Origin: Leisingera sp. SS27
GTDB lineage: Bacteria > Pseudomonadota > Alphaproteobacteria > Rhodobacterales > Rhodobacteraceae
Length of the DNA: 64,000 nucleotides
Direction: 5' to 3'
NCBI RefSeq assembly: GCF_028368855.1
Contig: NZ_JAQNCY010000004.1
Span: 248,001 to 312,000, forward strand
In this document: positions 54,067 to 63,750 of the stretch, piece by piece
How the letters are laid out: every line of letters starts with the position of its first letter
Numbering within the stretch: the stretch's first letter is position 1
Notes under the pieces: model-generated
The model's database searches: none
Seen by the model: only the letters and a program-made list of their open reading frames with translations
Told to the model about the DNA's origin: nothing
Position numbers and translations under genes: made by a program

Positions 54067-55274
54067 GCTTTCAGAAGCGGCTTCAGATCCGCGGCTGGGT
54101 CGCCCGCAACCGTCTTGTCCGCAGTCTTGCCCGCATCGATCAGGCGCTTGGCGACCATATAAGCACGCGGATCGTTCATCGCGTCCACGGCCACCAGCTG
54201 ATCGCCCTTGTAGTACCAGAAGGAGACCTGGCTGCCCTCGCCCTGGCGGGTTACCACATTGTCATAGCCGGTGTTCAGGCCTGCGATCTGCAGCTTGACG
54301 TCGTATTGATCCGACCAGAACCAGGGTGTCGCGATGTAGTCCTTGTCCGCGCCCAGCATGTTCTGCGCCACCACTTCAGCCTGATCGATGGCATTGGGCA
54401 CGCTTTCCAGCCGGATCCGGCCGCCCTGGAACGGGAAGGACGCGCAGTCGCCCGCCGACCAGATGGACGCATCGGAGGTGCGGCCCTTGGCATCCACCCT
54501 GATACCGTTGTCCAGTTCCAGCCCGGCCATCTCTGCCAACTGCGAGGACGGTGTGATGCCAACACCAACAACAACAAAATCCACGTCCAGAACTTCGCCG
54601 CCGCTCAGCACAGCGCGGGTGACCGCGCCGCCTTCGCCTTCCAGCCGCTCCAGGCCGACACCCTCGCGGATATCCACGCCGTGCGAAGTGTGCAGGTTGC
54701 GGAAGAAATCAGAGGTTTCCGGCGCCGCAACCCGCTGCAGGATGCGGTCGGCCATCTCAACAAGGGTCACCTTGACACCGCGCTTGGCACAGACTGCTGC
54801 CGCCTCCAGCCCGATATAGCCGCCACCGACGATCAGCGCGCGCTTGCCCTCAGTGACATTGGGCGCCATCGCGTCCACGTCCGTCAGGCCCCGCACAACG
54901 TAAACGCCGTCCAGATCACCGCCAATCGCAGCAGGCAGGCGACGCGGGTCGGACCCTGTGGTCAGCGCCAGCTGGTCGTAAGAGATCACCTCATCACCCA
55001 GCGAGACCGTCTTGGCCGCAGGATCAATTCCGGTGACGTGCCGGCCCAGCTTCAGGGTAATGTTGTTGTCGATGTAAAAACTTTCAGGGCGAAGAAACAG
55101 CCGCTCCAGCTCCATCTCACCCAGCAGGTATGCCTTGGACAACGGCGGCCGCTGATAGGGCAGCGCTGCTTCCGCACCGATCAGGGTGATCTCCCCGTCA
55201 AACCCATCCTTGCGCAGCTTTGCCACCAGCGAGGATCCTGCCTGCCCCGCTCCAATCACGACGATATGGGACAT
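54063..55274 (-). CDS. FAD-dependent ferredoxin/rhodocoxin reductase-type oxidoreductase
   Basis: This 403-residue flavoprotein resembles putidaredoxin and rhodocoxin reductases, which pass NADH electrons to [2Fe-2S] ferredoxins. The FAD-binding IVVIGAGQAGSSLVAKLR is at the N-terminus, NAD-binding ALIVGGGYIGLEAAAVCAKRG near residue 145, and the second FAD motif IWSAGDCASFPF near 270. No P450 or ferredoxin gene is adjacent, so the electron acceptor is unknown. It is divergent from the peroxiredoxin gene and followed by rsmD. Confidence 0.9.
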   Translation of the reverse strand: MSHIVVIGAGQAGSSLVAKLRKDGFDGEITLIGAEAALPYQRPPLSKAYLLGEMELERLFLRPESFYIDNNITLKLGRHVTGIDPAAKTVSLGDEVISYDQLALTTGSDPRRLPAAIGGDLDGVYVVRGLTDVDAMAPNVTEGKRALIVGGGYIGLEAAAVCAKRGVKVTLVEMADRILQRVAAPETSDFFRNLHTSHGVDIREGVGLERLEGEGGAVTRAVLSGGEVLDVDFVVVGVGITPSSQLAEMAGLELDNGIRVDAKGRTSDASIWSAGDCASFPFQGGRIRLESVPNAIDQAEVVAQNMLGADKDYIATPWFWSDQYDVKLQIAGLNTGYDNVVTRQGEGSQVSFWYYKGDQLVAVDAMNDPRAYMVAKRLIDAGKTADKTVAGDPAADLKPLLKA

Positions 55275-55369
55275 ATCCCCTTGCCTCCCGCAATAGTTCC
55301 CGTCACGCTTTCACCGGACCCTATATACCCGGGGCCCCAAAACGCAATCAGGAGAAAGAGGAACGTGCA

Positions 55370-55858
55370 ATGATTTCTGTTGGAGACCAGCTGCCGGACG
55401 CGACACTGACACGGATTGGGGAGGACGGCCCTGAACAGGTGCAGCTCGCGGACAAGCTGAAAGGGCGCAAAGTTGTGATTTTTGCGGTTCCCGGTGCCTT
55501 TACCAGCACCTGCCATTCCGCCCATGTGCCCAGCTTCATCCGCACCAAAGACCAGTTCGCCGCCAAAGGCGTCGAGGAGATCATCTGCCTGGCCGGCAAT
55601 GATCCTTTCGTGATGTCGATCTGGGGCGACAACACCGGTGCCACCGAAGCCGGCATCACAATGCTGTCGGATGCCGAATGCAGCTTTACCGAGTCCATCG
55701 GCATGCGTTTTGACGCCCCGCCGGCAGGTCTTATCGGCCGCTCCCTGCGCTATGCAATGCTGGTGGAAGACGGCGAAGTGAAGATCCTCAACAAGGAAGA
55801 AAACCCCGGTCAGTGCGAACTGTCCGCAGGCGAAGGCCTACTGGAGTCCATGGGCTGA
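55370..55858 (+). CDS. peroxiredoxin (Prx5/AhpE-like type)
   Basis: This 162-residue thiol peroxidase of the Prx5 group has its peroxidatic cysteine C48 in PGAFTSTCHSAHVP. It reduces hydroperoxides using glutathione or thioredoxin. GAGGA precedes the ATG with a 7 nt gap. The NPGQCELSAGEGLL C-terminal segment is typical of bacterial Prx5. It is monocistronic and divergent from the ferredoxin reductase-like gene. The following 147 bp hold no gene or clear terminator. Confidence 0.94.
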   Translation: MISVGDQLPDATLTRIGEDGPEQVQLADKLKGRKVVIFAVPGAFTSTCHSAHVPSFIRTKDQFAAKGVEEIICLAGNDPFVMSIWGDNTGATEAGITMLSDAECSFTESIGMRFDAPPAGLIGRSLRYAMLVEDGEVKILNKEENPGQCELSAGEGLLESMG

Positions 55859-56005
55859 AGCTGAGTTTCTGGCGGCCGCCGGAGCAGGCGGCCGCCGCGC
55901 CAACCTCTTAATATTTGGTAAAAAATAAGGTCATAATCACTGCCGGAATGTTTCGCGCGCGAAACATTTGGACAGAATTTCTGACCTACTTTCAACCGGC
56001 AAGCA

Positions 56006-56314
56006 TCACTCCTGCGGCTCGCCGAACAGCCCATCCATCTTGCGCGCCAGCTTGGCGTCCTGGGCGCTGATCCCGTCGACATCATGGGTGGTCAGCACAA
56101 CCGTCACCCGGTTGTAGACATTGCTCCATTCAGGATGGTGGTTCCATTTCTCAGCCCAGATCGCGGCACGGGTCATCCAGCCAAAGGCATCCGCGAAATT
56201 GCTGAACTTGAAGGTCTTGGTGATGGCGTCACGGCCTTCCACCATCTCCCAGCCGGTGGCGAACAGCGGCTCCAGCAGCGGGCCGCGGGTGGCGTCGGAC
56301 AGTTTTTCCGTCAT
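56006..56314 (-). CDS. phhB: 4a-hydroxytetrahydrobiopterin dehydratase (pterin carbinolamine dehydratase)
   Basis: This 102-residue protein recycles the pterin cofactor after aromatic amino acid hydroxylation. The active-site residues H59, H60 and P61 (EKWNHHPEW) and H77-D78 (TTHDVDG) are intact. No phenylalanine hydroxylase gene is in the window. It overlaps the preceding acyltransferase gene by 4 bp, suggesting co-transcription by chance of packing. Confidence 0.94.
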   Translation of the reverse strand: MTEKLSDATRGPLLEPLFATGWEMVEGRDAITKTFKFSNFADAFGWMTRAAIWAEKWNHHPEWSNVYNRVTVVLTTHDVDGISAQDAKLARKMDGLFGEPQE

Positions 56315-57498
56315 TCTTGCTCCTCCACATTGGCTTTGCGGAACGGGCCGTAATCGGTCAGGATTTCGATATCTTCCTCGGTGGCGGCCCGCTCAGCCTT
56401 GAGGTAGCGTCCAACGGCCCCGGCAAACCCGGGATCGCCGATCCAGTGCAAGCTGTGTGTCTGGCACGGCATATAGCCGCGTGCCAGCTTGTGTTCACCT
56501 TGTGCGCCGGCTTCCGCCCGGTCAAGGCCCAAAGCGATCGCCAGTTCTATGGCCTGATAATAGCACAACTCGAAATGCAGGCAGGCATGCTGTTCGACGC
56601 AGCCCCAGTAGCGGCCGTAAAGCGTTTTGCGGCCAATGAAATTCAGCGCCCCAGCGACGTAGCGTCCGTTGCGCTCCGCCAGAATCAGAGCGATGTCATC
56701 CGCCATCGTCCTGTGGGCAATGTCAAAGAAGTGCCGTGTCAGATAGGGGGAGCCCCATTTTCGCGCGCCGGTGTCCTGGTAGAACTCCCAGAAAGCATCC
56801 CAGTGCTCCGGACGCAGGTCACTGCCTTGGTACACGCGGATATCGCCGCCAAAACACTGCGCCTGCATCCGCTCCTTGCGGATGTTCTTGCGCTTGCGCG
56901 AGGACAGGGCCCGCATGAATGCCTCGAAATCAGCGTAGCCATCATTCTGCCAATGAAACTGCTGCGTCGTGCGCTGCATCAGGCCCATTTCCTCACCCAG
57001 CCGCGCCTCATCCTGGGTGCAGAAGGTCACATGCAGCGACGACAGGTTGTTGTCAGCTGCCAGTTGCACCGCCCCCTGCAGCAACGCCGAATGACCGATG
57101 CCGTCAAAACCAGGGCGCACCAGGAACCTGCGGCCTGTGGCGGGGGTAAAAGGCACCGCAATCTGCAGCTTGGGGTAATAATGGCCGCCCGCCTGCTCAT
57201 AGGCATGCGCCCAGTTGTGGTCAAAGATATATTCGCCCTGGCTGTGCCCCTTGGCATAAAGCGGGGCACACGCAATCAGACGGCCCTCCTGATAGGCGGT
57301 CAGATACTGCGGCTGCCATCCGGTGCCCGGCCCGACTGAGCCGCTGTCCTCCAGCGCGCTGAGAAAGCGGTGGGATGTGAAAGGGTCCAGAGGATGGCCG
57401 CCGTCCGCGGCTTCGGGACAAGCGCAGGCATCCCAGTCCGCTGCCGTGATCTGAGACAGCGACGCCAGCACCCGGATGTCGATTTGCGCCTGAGCCAT
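56311..57498 (-). CDS. GNAT/FemAB-like N-acyltransferase (DUF482)
   Basis: This 395-residue protein matches the bacterial DUF482 'peptidogalycan biosynthesis' group within the GNAT fold. Conserved stretches include [47 protein letters not shown] and the C-terminal [23 protein letters not shown]. The acyl donor and acceptor are unknown. GGAGGA lies 5 nt before the ATG, favouring it over a start five codons upstream. It is followed by phhB. Confidence 0.87.
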   Translation of the reverse strand: MAQAQIDIRVLASLSQITAADWDACACPEAADGGHPLDPFTSHRFLSALEDSGSVGPGTGWQPQYLTAYQEGRLIACAPLYAKGHSQGEYIFDHNWAHAYEQAGGHYYPKLQIAVPFTPATGRRFLVRPGFDGIGHSALLQGAVQLAADNNLSSLHVTFCTQDEARLGEEMGLMQRTTQQFHWQNDGYADFEAFMRALSSRKRKNIRKERMQAQCFGGDIRVYQGSDLRPEHWDAFWEFYQDTGARKWGSPYLTRHFFDIAHRTMADDIALILAERNGRYVAGALNFIGRKTLYGRYWGCVEQHACLHFELCYYQAIELAIALGLDRAEAGAQGEHKLARGYMPCQTHSLHWIGDPGFAGAVGRYLKAERAATEEDIEILTDYGPFRKANVEEQE

Positions 57499-57546
57499 GC
57501 AATTCCTCCGCACCGTTTTTCAGATGTGGGGTGCAGACCAGACCGA

Positions 57547-58320
57547 TCAAGATGTTAGCGGCGAAAGGTACTGTTCAAATGTCACATTGTCGGCAAAGGC
57601 CCGCGCCGCGGATTCCTCAGCCGCCGATCTGATGGTCCAGCACAGCACCGGCACCCCGCTGCTGCGCAGCGACTGAACCCGCGGCCGTGCCAGGTCGCTT
57701 GCCTCGTGGCTGATAAAGCTGGAACCGCTGCGGTCAAAATCCGGAATGCCGCGCAGGTCATCGCAGACTGCCTTGGGCAACTCCGGCCAGTCCGCCGGAT
57801 CATAGGCACTGGTGGTGATGCCGCGGGCAATATCCGGTGCCAGAGAGGCCAGTGCTGCCACGGAGTTAGGATTGAAGGACATCAGCGCTACCGGGCCGGT
57901 GTAGCCATGCAGCGCTTCCACCGTGGCACGCTCCAGAACACCATCGGCAATCCCCATCTCCCCCTGCTGGTCCTTCAGTTCAATCAGCAGCGGTACCCGG
58001 CCTGCAACCAGGTCCAGCACCTCTGCAAGATCAGGAATGCCTTCACCATCACCGCCCTTTAGCGGAACCGAGCCTAACGCCTCACGGGTCAGCGCACGAA
58101 CCGGGCCAGAGCCTTCGGCCAGCCGGTCCAGTTGATAGTCATGAAAAACCATTGCGCAGCCGTCCTTGGACAGCTGCAGGTCAATCTCGATCCCGTAGCC
58201 TGCCGCAATTGCTGCACGGATGGCAGCCCGGCTGTTCTCCGGACGCCCGTCCGCAACATCATGCAAGGCACGGTGGGCCAGCGGGACGGTCAGGAATGCG
58301 GCAGGCAGGGACCGTGTCAT
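57547..58320 (-). CDS. glycerophosphodiester phosphodiesterase
   Basis: The 257-residue GDPD-family enzyme hydrolyses glycerophosphodiesters to glycerol 3-phosphate and an alcohol. Catalytic residues are visible: H16-R17 (AHRALHD), E28-N29, E45 and D47 (EIDLQLSKDG), and H60-D61 (VFHDYQLDRL). There is no signal peptide, so it is a cytoplasmic UgpQ-type enzyme. It overlaps the ridA stop by 4 bp and is in its operon. Confidence 0.93.
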   Translation of the reverse strand: MTRSLPAAFLTVPLAHRALHDVADGRPENSRAAIRAAIAAGYGIEIDLQLSKDGCAMVFHDYQLDRLAEGSGPVRALTREALGSVPLKGGDGEGIPDLAEVLDLVAGRVPLLIELKDQQGEMGIADGVLERATVEALHGYTGPVALMSFNPNSVAALASLAPDIARGITTSAYDPADWPELPKAVCDDLRGIPDFDRSGSSFISHEASDLARPRVQSLRSSGVPVLCWTIRSAAEESAARAFADNVTFEQYLSPLTS

Positions 58321-58775
58321 TTGATCTGGAACACGCCGTCGATTTCAACGGCAACGCCCAGCGGCAGCGACGGCGAGCTGACGGCGGACCGCGCATGTCG
58401 TCCGATGTCGCCCAGCGCTTCGACCAGGAAGTCGGAGGCGCCGTTCACCACCTGCGGCTGCTGGGTGAAATCAGCGGTTGAATTCACGAAGGCGCCCAGT
58501 TTCACAACGCGGACCAGACGGTCCAGATCGCCGCCGCAGGCTGCCTTCAGCTGTGCCAGCAGCGCAATCGCGCAGCGCTTGGCAGCAGCCTGGCCTGCAT
58601 CGACGTCCATGTCGGCCCCCAGGGTGCCGGTGATCAGCCCGTTTTCATCCGCAGAAATCTGACCGGAGATATAGACCATGTCGCCCGCCACCACATAAGG
58701 CACATAGTTGGCTGCCGGTGCCGGCGCGTCAGGCAGGGTCACACCCAGCTCTTTCAGTTTTGCTTCGATGCTCAT
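58317..58775 (-). CDS. RidA-family protein
   Basis: This 152-residue protein belongs to the Rid/YjgF family, whose RidA members hydrolyse reactive enamines and imines produced by PLP enzymes. The HARSAVSSPSLPLGVAVEIDGVF region holds the conserved arginine needed for deaminase activity. The sequence resembles the Rid subgroup of about 150 residues rather than canonical RidA, so activity may differ. The gene is first in a two-gene unit with GDPD. Confidence 0.9.
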   Translation of the reverse strand: MSIEAKLKELGVTLPDAPAPAANYVPYVVAGDMVYISGQISADENGLITGTLGADMDVDAGQAAAKRCAIALLAQLKAACGGDLDRLVRVVKLGAFVNSTADFTQQPQVVNGASDFLVEALGDIGRHARSAVSSPSLPLGVAVEIDGVFQIK

Positions 58776-58925
58776 GGCGCATTCCTCCGAGTCTTCAATT
58801 GCCGGGACGCTACCCGCCCCGGCAGGTTTCGGAAAGGGAAAATGCGGTGCCCCATCGCAGCTTTCCGCACCTGCAGGCGCGGGGGCCGCCGCATTCCGGT
58901 TTCATGCGATCAAAACGGCGGGGCG

Positions 58926-60230
58926 TCAGCTTTCGCGGAAGGCCTTGTTGAAGTAATCCGCCAGCGGCTTGACCAGATAGGCCAGCGGCGAACGGTCGGC
59001 GGTGCGGATGTAGCTTTCCACCGGCATCCCAGGGATCAGCACCGCGCCCGCAGGCAGGCGGCCTTGCTCCCCGGGGTTCAGCTCGATCTCAGCCCGGTAG
59101 TAGGAAAGGCCGCTGCCCTGATCCTCAAACGCATCGGCCGAAACCTGGGTTACACGGCCGAACAGTTCCGGTGTCGAGCGCTGATCCAGAGCCGAGAACC
59201 GCAGGGTCACTTCCTGCCCGGTGAAAAGCTGATCAATGTCAGTGGGCGCAACCTGTGCTGCAATCACAAGCGGCCGGTCTTGCGGGACCAGGTAGAGCAC
59301 TGGATCGGCCGGCCGGATCACCGACCGGGGGGTCTGAACCTGCAACCCGTAGACCACGCCTGAAACCGGTGCAGTGATGTCCAGCCGCGCAAGACGCTGC
59401 TGCAGGGAGCGTCGGGTCTCGGCCAGTTCCAGTTCCTGGTAGCGCAAGTCGCGCAAGCGGGTAATCGCCTCTTCACGCTGGCCTGTGCCCAGCTTCAGGA
59501 TTTCAATGTCGATCTCGGTGATCCGCCCCTCCGCCTGTGCCTCTGAAGCGACCAGCTCACCCAATTGCCCCTCCAGGCTGGCCTGGGTGCGGCGCAGGTT
59601 CAAAACCGTGGCCGCCTGCGCAAGACCCCGGTCCAGGAGCGATTGCTGGTTGCCCAGTTCCTCGCCGATCAGATCAAGCTGCACATTCATCGATTTCTGC
59701 TGCGCCTGGATGCCCCGGATCTGTTCCTGGATCTGCGCCCGGCGTTTCTCAAGCTGCTCAATCTCACGTGCGGTCGTGTCTCTGCGGGCCTGAAACAAGC
59801 GCCGCTGGCCATCGACCAGATCCGCGACCTCCGGCTGGGCTTCTGCGGTTTTCAGCAGCTCAGGGTCGAAGGCGACCTCCGCCGCTTCGTCCCGTTCCGC
59901 CTCCAGCCGGCCGCGCCGTGCCATCAGCTCGAAAAGCTGGCCTTCCACGATCACCAGCTGAGAGGCCAGTTCATTGGCGTCCAGCCGGATCAGGGTCGTG
60001 CCCTCTGTTACGGTATCGCCTTCATCCACCAGGATCTCCGCAACGATGCCGCCATCCAGGTGCTGCACCACCTGCCGGTTGCGATCGACCTCTATGCGTC
60101 CCGTTGCCACCACCGCACCGGAAATCGAGGACAGCACCGACCAGGAGCCAAAGCCGCCCACCAGCACCACAAGGGCAATCAGGCCGATCATCAGCGGCCG
60201 CCGCGCAGGCCAGCTGGTTTCCACGTTCAT
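58926..60230 (-). CDS. HlyD-family type I secretion membrane fusion protein
   Basis: The 434-residue adaptor has one N-terminal membrane helix (about residues 14-33), a split lipoyl domain ([21 protein letters not shown]), a long coiled coil (about 90-290), and the C-terminal beta barrel ([23 protein letters not shown]). This is the PrtE/HlyD pattern. GGAGGT lies 5 nt before the ATG, which overlaps the ABC gene by 4 bp. It links the ABC exporter to an outer-membrane TolC not encoded here. Confidence 0.94.
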   Translation of the reverse strand: MNVETSWPARRPLMIGLIALVVLVGGFGSWSVLSSISGAVVATGRIEVDRNRQVVQHLDGGIVAEILVDEGDTVTEGTTLIRLDANELASQLVIVEGQLFELMARRGRLEAERDEAAEVAFDPELLKTAEAQPEVADLVDGQRRLFQARRDTTAREIEQLEKRRAQIQEQIRGIQAQQKSMNVQLDLIGEELGNQQSLLDRGLAQAATVLNLRRTQASLEGQLGELVASEAQAEGRITEIDIEILKLGTGQREEAITRLRDLRYQELELAETRRSLQQRLARLDITAPVSGVVYGLQVQTPRSVIRPADPVLYLVPQDRPLVIAAQVAPTDIDQLFTGQEVTLRFSALDQRSTPELFGRVTQVSADAFEDQGSGLSYYRAEIELNPGEQGRLPAGAVLIPGMPVESYIRTADRSPLAYLVKPLADYFNKAFRES

Positions 60231-61960
60231 CGCACACCTCCCGTGCCAGTTGCCTGGCGGATGTTCTGATGGTTGGCGACCATTTCCTGCAGCACCTTGT
60301 CCTTGGGGCCAAAGGCCGTCTGGGTGCCCTTGTCGATCACCAGCAGCATATCGCATTCCTGGATCGCCGCTGGCCGGTGCGCCATAATCAGGACCGAGCG
60401 TCCTTCCGCCTTGATCTGCTTGATCGCCTGGTTGAGCGCGATCGAGCCCTCGTTGTCGAGGTTGGAGTTCGGCTCATCGAGGATCACGATCACCGGATCG
60501 TCGAACAGTGCCCGTGCCAGCCCGACACGCTGCATCTGCCCGCCCGACAGCCGGCCGCCGGTGGCGCTGACACGGGTGTCATATCCCTCAGGCAGCTTCA
60601 GGATCATCTCATGCGCGGCGGCCTTGCGGGCGGCCTCCACCACTTTCTCGGCGTCTGGCTGCTGATGGAGGCGGGCAATATTCTGGGCAATTGTGCCATC
60701 AAACACCTGCACCCGCTGCGGCAGATAGCCAATGTGCCCGCCCAGCACGTCCGGTGCGTACTGATCCAGCGAGGCTCCGTCCAGCCGGACAGAACCCGCC
60801 GCAGGCCGCCACACTCCAGTCAAGGCGCGGGCAAGTGTCGACTTGCCCGACCCGGACGGCCCGATGACCCCGATCGCCTGGCCGGGCTGCACCCGGAAAT
60901 TCACGTTGCGCAAGAGCGGCGCGCTGCTGCCCGGCGGCACCACTGCCAGTCCCTGCACTTCCAGCAGCGCCTTTGGCTTGGGCAGCGCGGTGCGCGTATC
61001 CTCCTCAGGCACCTTGTCCAGTAGCTCCGCCAGATTGTGCCAGCCCTTGAGCGCCCGCTGTACCAGCACCCATTGCCCCAGCCCCAGCTCAATCGGTGCG
61101 AGCGCCCGCCCCATCAGGATGGAGCCAGCGATCATCGCCCCCGGTGTCACCTGGTTCTGCAGTACCAGATACGCGCCCAGACCCAGCATCGCCGATTGCA
61201 GGAACAGCCGCAGCGTCTTGGTCAGCGTGGTGAAACCGCCGCCGGTGTCATTGGCCGTCACACTATCGGTCAGCGCCGCATCCCTGGCCTGTTTCCAGCG
61301 TGCGAAAGACGCCCCCCGCATCCCCATCGACTGGATCATCTCCGCCTCATTGCGGATTTCCTCGGACATCAGATTGGCCTTGTGGCCGGTCATGTTCGCC
61401 TTCTGCTGCGGGACCCGCGTGAACAGCTGGTTCAGCAGCGCGATCACCACCAGCACCGCCCCGCCAGCCAGTGCCAGCAAACCCAGCCAGGGATGGAACA
61501 ACGCGATCCCCGCCAAAAATACCGGCGTCCAAGGCAGGTCGAAGGCCGCAGTCAGCACCGGCGAGGCAATCAGCCGCTGGAGGGCCTCCAGATCGGACAG
61601 GCCAGTCTGCGCCACAGGATCCTGCGCAACCGACGAGCGGCGGATCATTGCGTCGAACACCCGCTTGTCCAGCGCTGCCTGGAACCGCGCGCCGACCCGC
61701 GCCATAATGCGGCCGCGGGCGTAATCCAGCAGCCCCATCATCCCGTAGAGGAACACGACCAAGAGCGACAGCGCCAGCAGCGTCGCCTCCGACCGGCTGC
61801 CCAGCACCCGGTCATAAACCTGCATCATGTACAGAGGGCCGGTCAGCATCAGCAAATTCACAAAGAAACTGAAGACCCCGGTGAACCAGTACAAGCCGCG
61901 GCTTTGCCGCCGCACCTGTCGCAGTTCCTCATATCCGTTTTTGTAAAGGGTTTTATTCAT
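60227..61960 (-). CDS. type I secretion ABC exporter (PrtD-type)
   Basis: This 577-residue protein fuses a six-helix membrane domain with an ATPase. The ATPase has Walker [10 protein letters not shown] near residue 368, signature LSGGQMQR near 470, and Walker [14 protein letters not shown] near 488. No N-terminal C39-like domain is present, so it is of the PrtD class for RTX proteases, lipases and adhesins. The substrate gene is not adjacent in this window. It precedes the HlyD gene in a two-gene operon. Confidence 0.94.
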   Translation of the reverse strand: MNKTLYKNGYEELRQVRRQSRGLYWFTGVFSFFVNLLMLTGPLYMMQVYDRVLGSRSEATLLALSLLVVFLYGMMGLLDYARGRIMARVGARFQAALDKRVFDAMIRRSSVAQDPVAQTGLSDLEALQRLIASPVLTAAFDLPWTPVFLAGIALFHPWLGLLALAGGAVLVVIALLNQLFTRVPQQKANMTGHKANLMSEEIRNEAEMIQSMGMRGASFARWKQARDAALTDSVTANDTGGGFTTLTKTLRLFLQSAMLGLGAYLVLQNQVTPGAMIAGSILMGRALAPIELGLGQWVLVQRALKGWHNLAELLDKVPEEDTRTALPKPKALLEVQGLAVVPPGSSAPLLRNVNFRVQPGQAIGVIGPSGSGKSTLARALTGVWRPAAGSVRLDGASLDQYAPDVLGGHIGYLPQRVQVFDGTIAQNIARLHQQPDAEKVVEAARKAAAHEMILKLPEGYDTRVSATGGRLSGGQMQRVGLARALFDDPVIVILDEPNSNLDNEGSIALNQAIKQIKAEGRSVLIMAHRPAAIQECDMLLVIDKGTQTAFGPKDKVLQEMVANHQNIRQATGTGGVR

Positions 61961-62122
61961 GCTCAGACTGCAATAGTGGTTCGATGGCTTCAGGTCAGGG
62001 CTGGAATAGTACCAGTTGTGGCATAGCCAGGTAAAAAAATGTAATCAGACTGGAATTCGGGCCAAGAACTCTTATTTGCCCTCCGATGCGCCCGTTCCAG
62101 TTCCAATTGGACACTTATCCGA

Positions 62123-62884
62123 ATGCCCTTGATGTTGCGACCGCTTAAATTTGTACCTGCGCTGATTTTGGCCGCTTTTGCTGCGGGCTGCGCCACCCAG
62201 GACCCGGTTGCGCGCGCCTCCGGCGAAGTGTTCGACCCTTATGAGCGGACAAACCGCACAATTCATGCCTTCAACCGCGGTGTGGACCGGGTCGCTTTCC
62301 GCCCTGCGTCCAAGGGCTATGTGGCAATTGTGCCCGCCCCGATGGTCACCAGCTTCTCCTACTTCGCAGAGAACCTTTCGATGCCCGGCCAGATGGTCAA
62401 CGCGCTGCTGCAGGGTGATCTGAAAACGGCCGGCAATGCATTTTCGCGCTTCGTGATCAACTCCACTGTGGGGTTTGCGGGCCTGGCTGACCCTGCTACC
62501 GAATTCAAGGTGCCTGCGGTCGATACCGATTTCGGTGAAACACTGCACAAATGGGGCGTTGGTGAAGGCGCCTACGTCGAGTTGCCGCTGCTCGGCCCCT
62601 CGACCAGCCGTGACGCCGTGGGGGTAGCAGTTGATTTCTTCACCAACCCTCTTGGCCATGTCGAGCAGAATACTGCCGACAACATCACCATCTACGCCGA
62701 GATCGTGCGCCGCATGGGCGATCGTGGCAACTATTCCGACACGATCGACTCGATTCTCTATGAGAGCGCCGACAGCTATGCGCAATCGCGGCTGATCTAC
62801 CTGCAGAACCGCCGGTTCCAGCTGGGGGATGGCGAGGAGATCAAGGAAATCGACCCGTTCGAACTGAACACTGAAGGATTTTGA
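62123..62884 (+). CDS. mlaA: MlaA/VacJ outer-membrane lipoprotein
   Basis: MlaA removes misplaced phospholipids from the outer leaflet of the outer membrane and passes them to MlaC. The 253-residue protein has a lipoprotein signal ending AAGC, then DPYERTNRTIHAFNRGVDRV, FSRFVINSTVGFAGLADPA and LPLLGPSTSRDAVG, all typical. A second ATG three codons in is an alternative start. It is followed 2 nt later by the mlaC-like gene. The inner-membrane genes mlaBDEF are not in the window. Confidence 0.94.
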   Translation: MPLMLRPLKFVPALILAAFAAGCATQDPVARASGEVFDPYERTNRTIHAFNRGVDRVAFRPASKGYVAIVPAPMVTSFSYFAENLSMPGQMVNALLQGDLKTAGNAFSRFVINSTVGFAGLADPATEFKVPAVDTDFGETLHKWGVGEGAYVELPLLGPSTSRDAVGVAVDFFTNPLGHVEQNTADNITIYAEIVRRMGDRGNYSDTIDSILYESADSYAQSRLIYLQNRRFQLGDGEEIKEIDPFELNTEGF

Positions 62885-62886
62885 AC

Positions 62887-63483
62887 ATGGACCGCCGCGA
62901 ATTCCTGACCGGCCTGTGTGCCGGAGCTGCCGCACTGGTTGCCGCACCGCAGGCCCTGTGGGCGCTGACCGAAAGCAGTGCCAGCACATTGATCAACCGG
63001 CTGGTGGCCGACATCAACCGGGTGATTGAATCCGGCAAGGGTGAAACTGCCATGTTCCGCGACTTCGAGCGGATCTTCCAGCAATACAGCGACACATCCT
63101 ATATCGCAGCCTATGCGCTGGGTGCCGATGGGCGCCGCGCGTCCTCGGCCCAGAAGAAGGCGTTCTCCAAAGCCTTCCAGGGCTATATTTCGCGCAAATA
63201 CGGCAAGCGCTTCCGCGAATTCATCGGCGGCAAGCTGGAAGTGAAGGGCGTCAAGAAGGTGAAGAAATGGTATGAGGTAAGCACCATTGCCTACCTCAAG
63301 GGCCAGTCCCCATTTGAGGTGACCTTCCTGGTGTCGGACCGCTCCGGCCGCGACCTGTTTTTCAACATGTTCATTGAGGGTGTGAACCTTCTGCTGACCG
63401 AGCGCACAGAAATTGGTGCGATTCTGGACAGCAAGAAGGGCGACATCGACGCACTGATCGGCGAGCTGAAGCGGCTCAGCTGA
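62887..63483 (+). CDS. MlaC/Ttg2D-family phospholipid-binding protein with Tat-type signal
   Basis: The 198-residue periplasmic protein of the MlaC family (Tol_Tol_Ttg2) would accept phospholipid from MlaA. Its signal MDRREFLTGLCAGAAALVAAPQALWA contains RREFL, a twin-arginine motif, unusual because E. coli MlaC uses Sec. GAAGGA lies 8 nt before the ATG. The body has AYALGADGRRASSAQKKAFSKAFQGYISRKYGKRF and the KKWYEVSTIAYLKG strand. A terminator follows. Confidence 0.9.
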   Translation: MDRREFLTGLCAGAAALVAAPQALWALTESSASTLINRLVADINRVIESGKGETAMFRDFERIFQQYSDTSYIAAYALGADGRRASSAQKKAFSKAFQGYISRKYGKRFREFIGGKLEVKGVKKVKKWYEVSTIAYLKGQSPFEVTFLVSDRSGRDLFFNMFIEGVNLLLTERTEIGAILDSKKGDIDALIGELKRLS

Positions 63484-63507
63484 GAAGCAGAATGCAGATT
63501 GCAAGAC

Positions 63508-63533
63508 AGGCTCCCTCCGGGGAGCCTTTTTCT
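63508..63533 (+). terminator. rho-independent terminator of mlaA-mlaC
   Basis: AGGCTCC-CTCCGG-GGAGCCT makes a 7 bp stem followed by TTTTTC. It ends the two-gene unit 24 bp after the stop. Confidence 0.88.
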
Positions 63534-63623
63534 TTACTGTTAGAGGGCAGACCATTCGGACTGCCAGCTGAATGCGGCAAGTCCTCCCGCCCGTCGCAGC
63601 GGCATCCAGGATACCGCGCTCCC

Positions 63624-63716
63624 GTTGGGCACGGCGCCCGGCCCTGCGGGACGGGCGCGCGCCGCACCTGCAAGGTGCGGCGCCGGGCCCAACCGGCGAT
63701 GCCTCCGCAAGGAGGC
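63624..63716. repeat. nested GC-rich palindromic repeat
   Basis: GTTGGGCACGGCGCC (63624-63638) and GGCGCCGGGCCCAAC (63679-63693) are inverted with one mismatch. They enclose a GCCGCACCT-GCA-AGGTGCGGC hairpin, and GCCTCC-GCAA-GGAGGC follows. The 217 bp gap from the mlaC terminator to the next gene holds no coding sequence. The 15-mer is nearly shared with the 39.7 kb repeat. Confidence 0.6.
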
Positions 63717-63750
63717 TGGCGACGGGCGGGAGCACGCCCTGTCCTCAGGT

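Noticed and set aside
59537-61024. A 495-codon frame antisense to the type I secretion genes
   Set aside because: The product is rich in P, R and A with no domain and no ribosome site; the opposite strand holds intact ABC and HlyD proteins.
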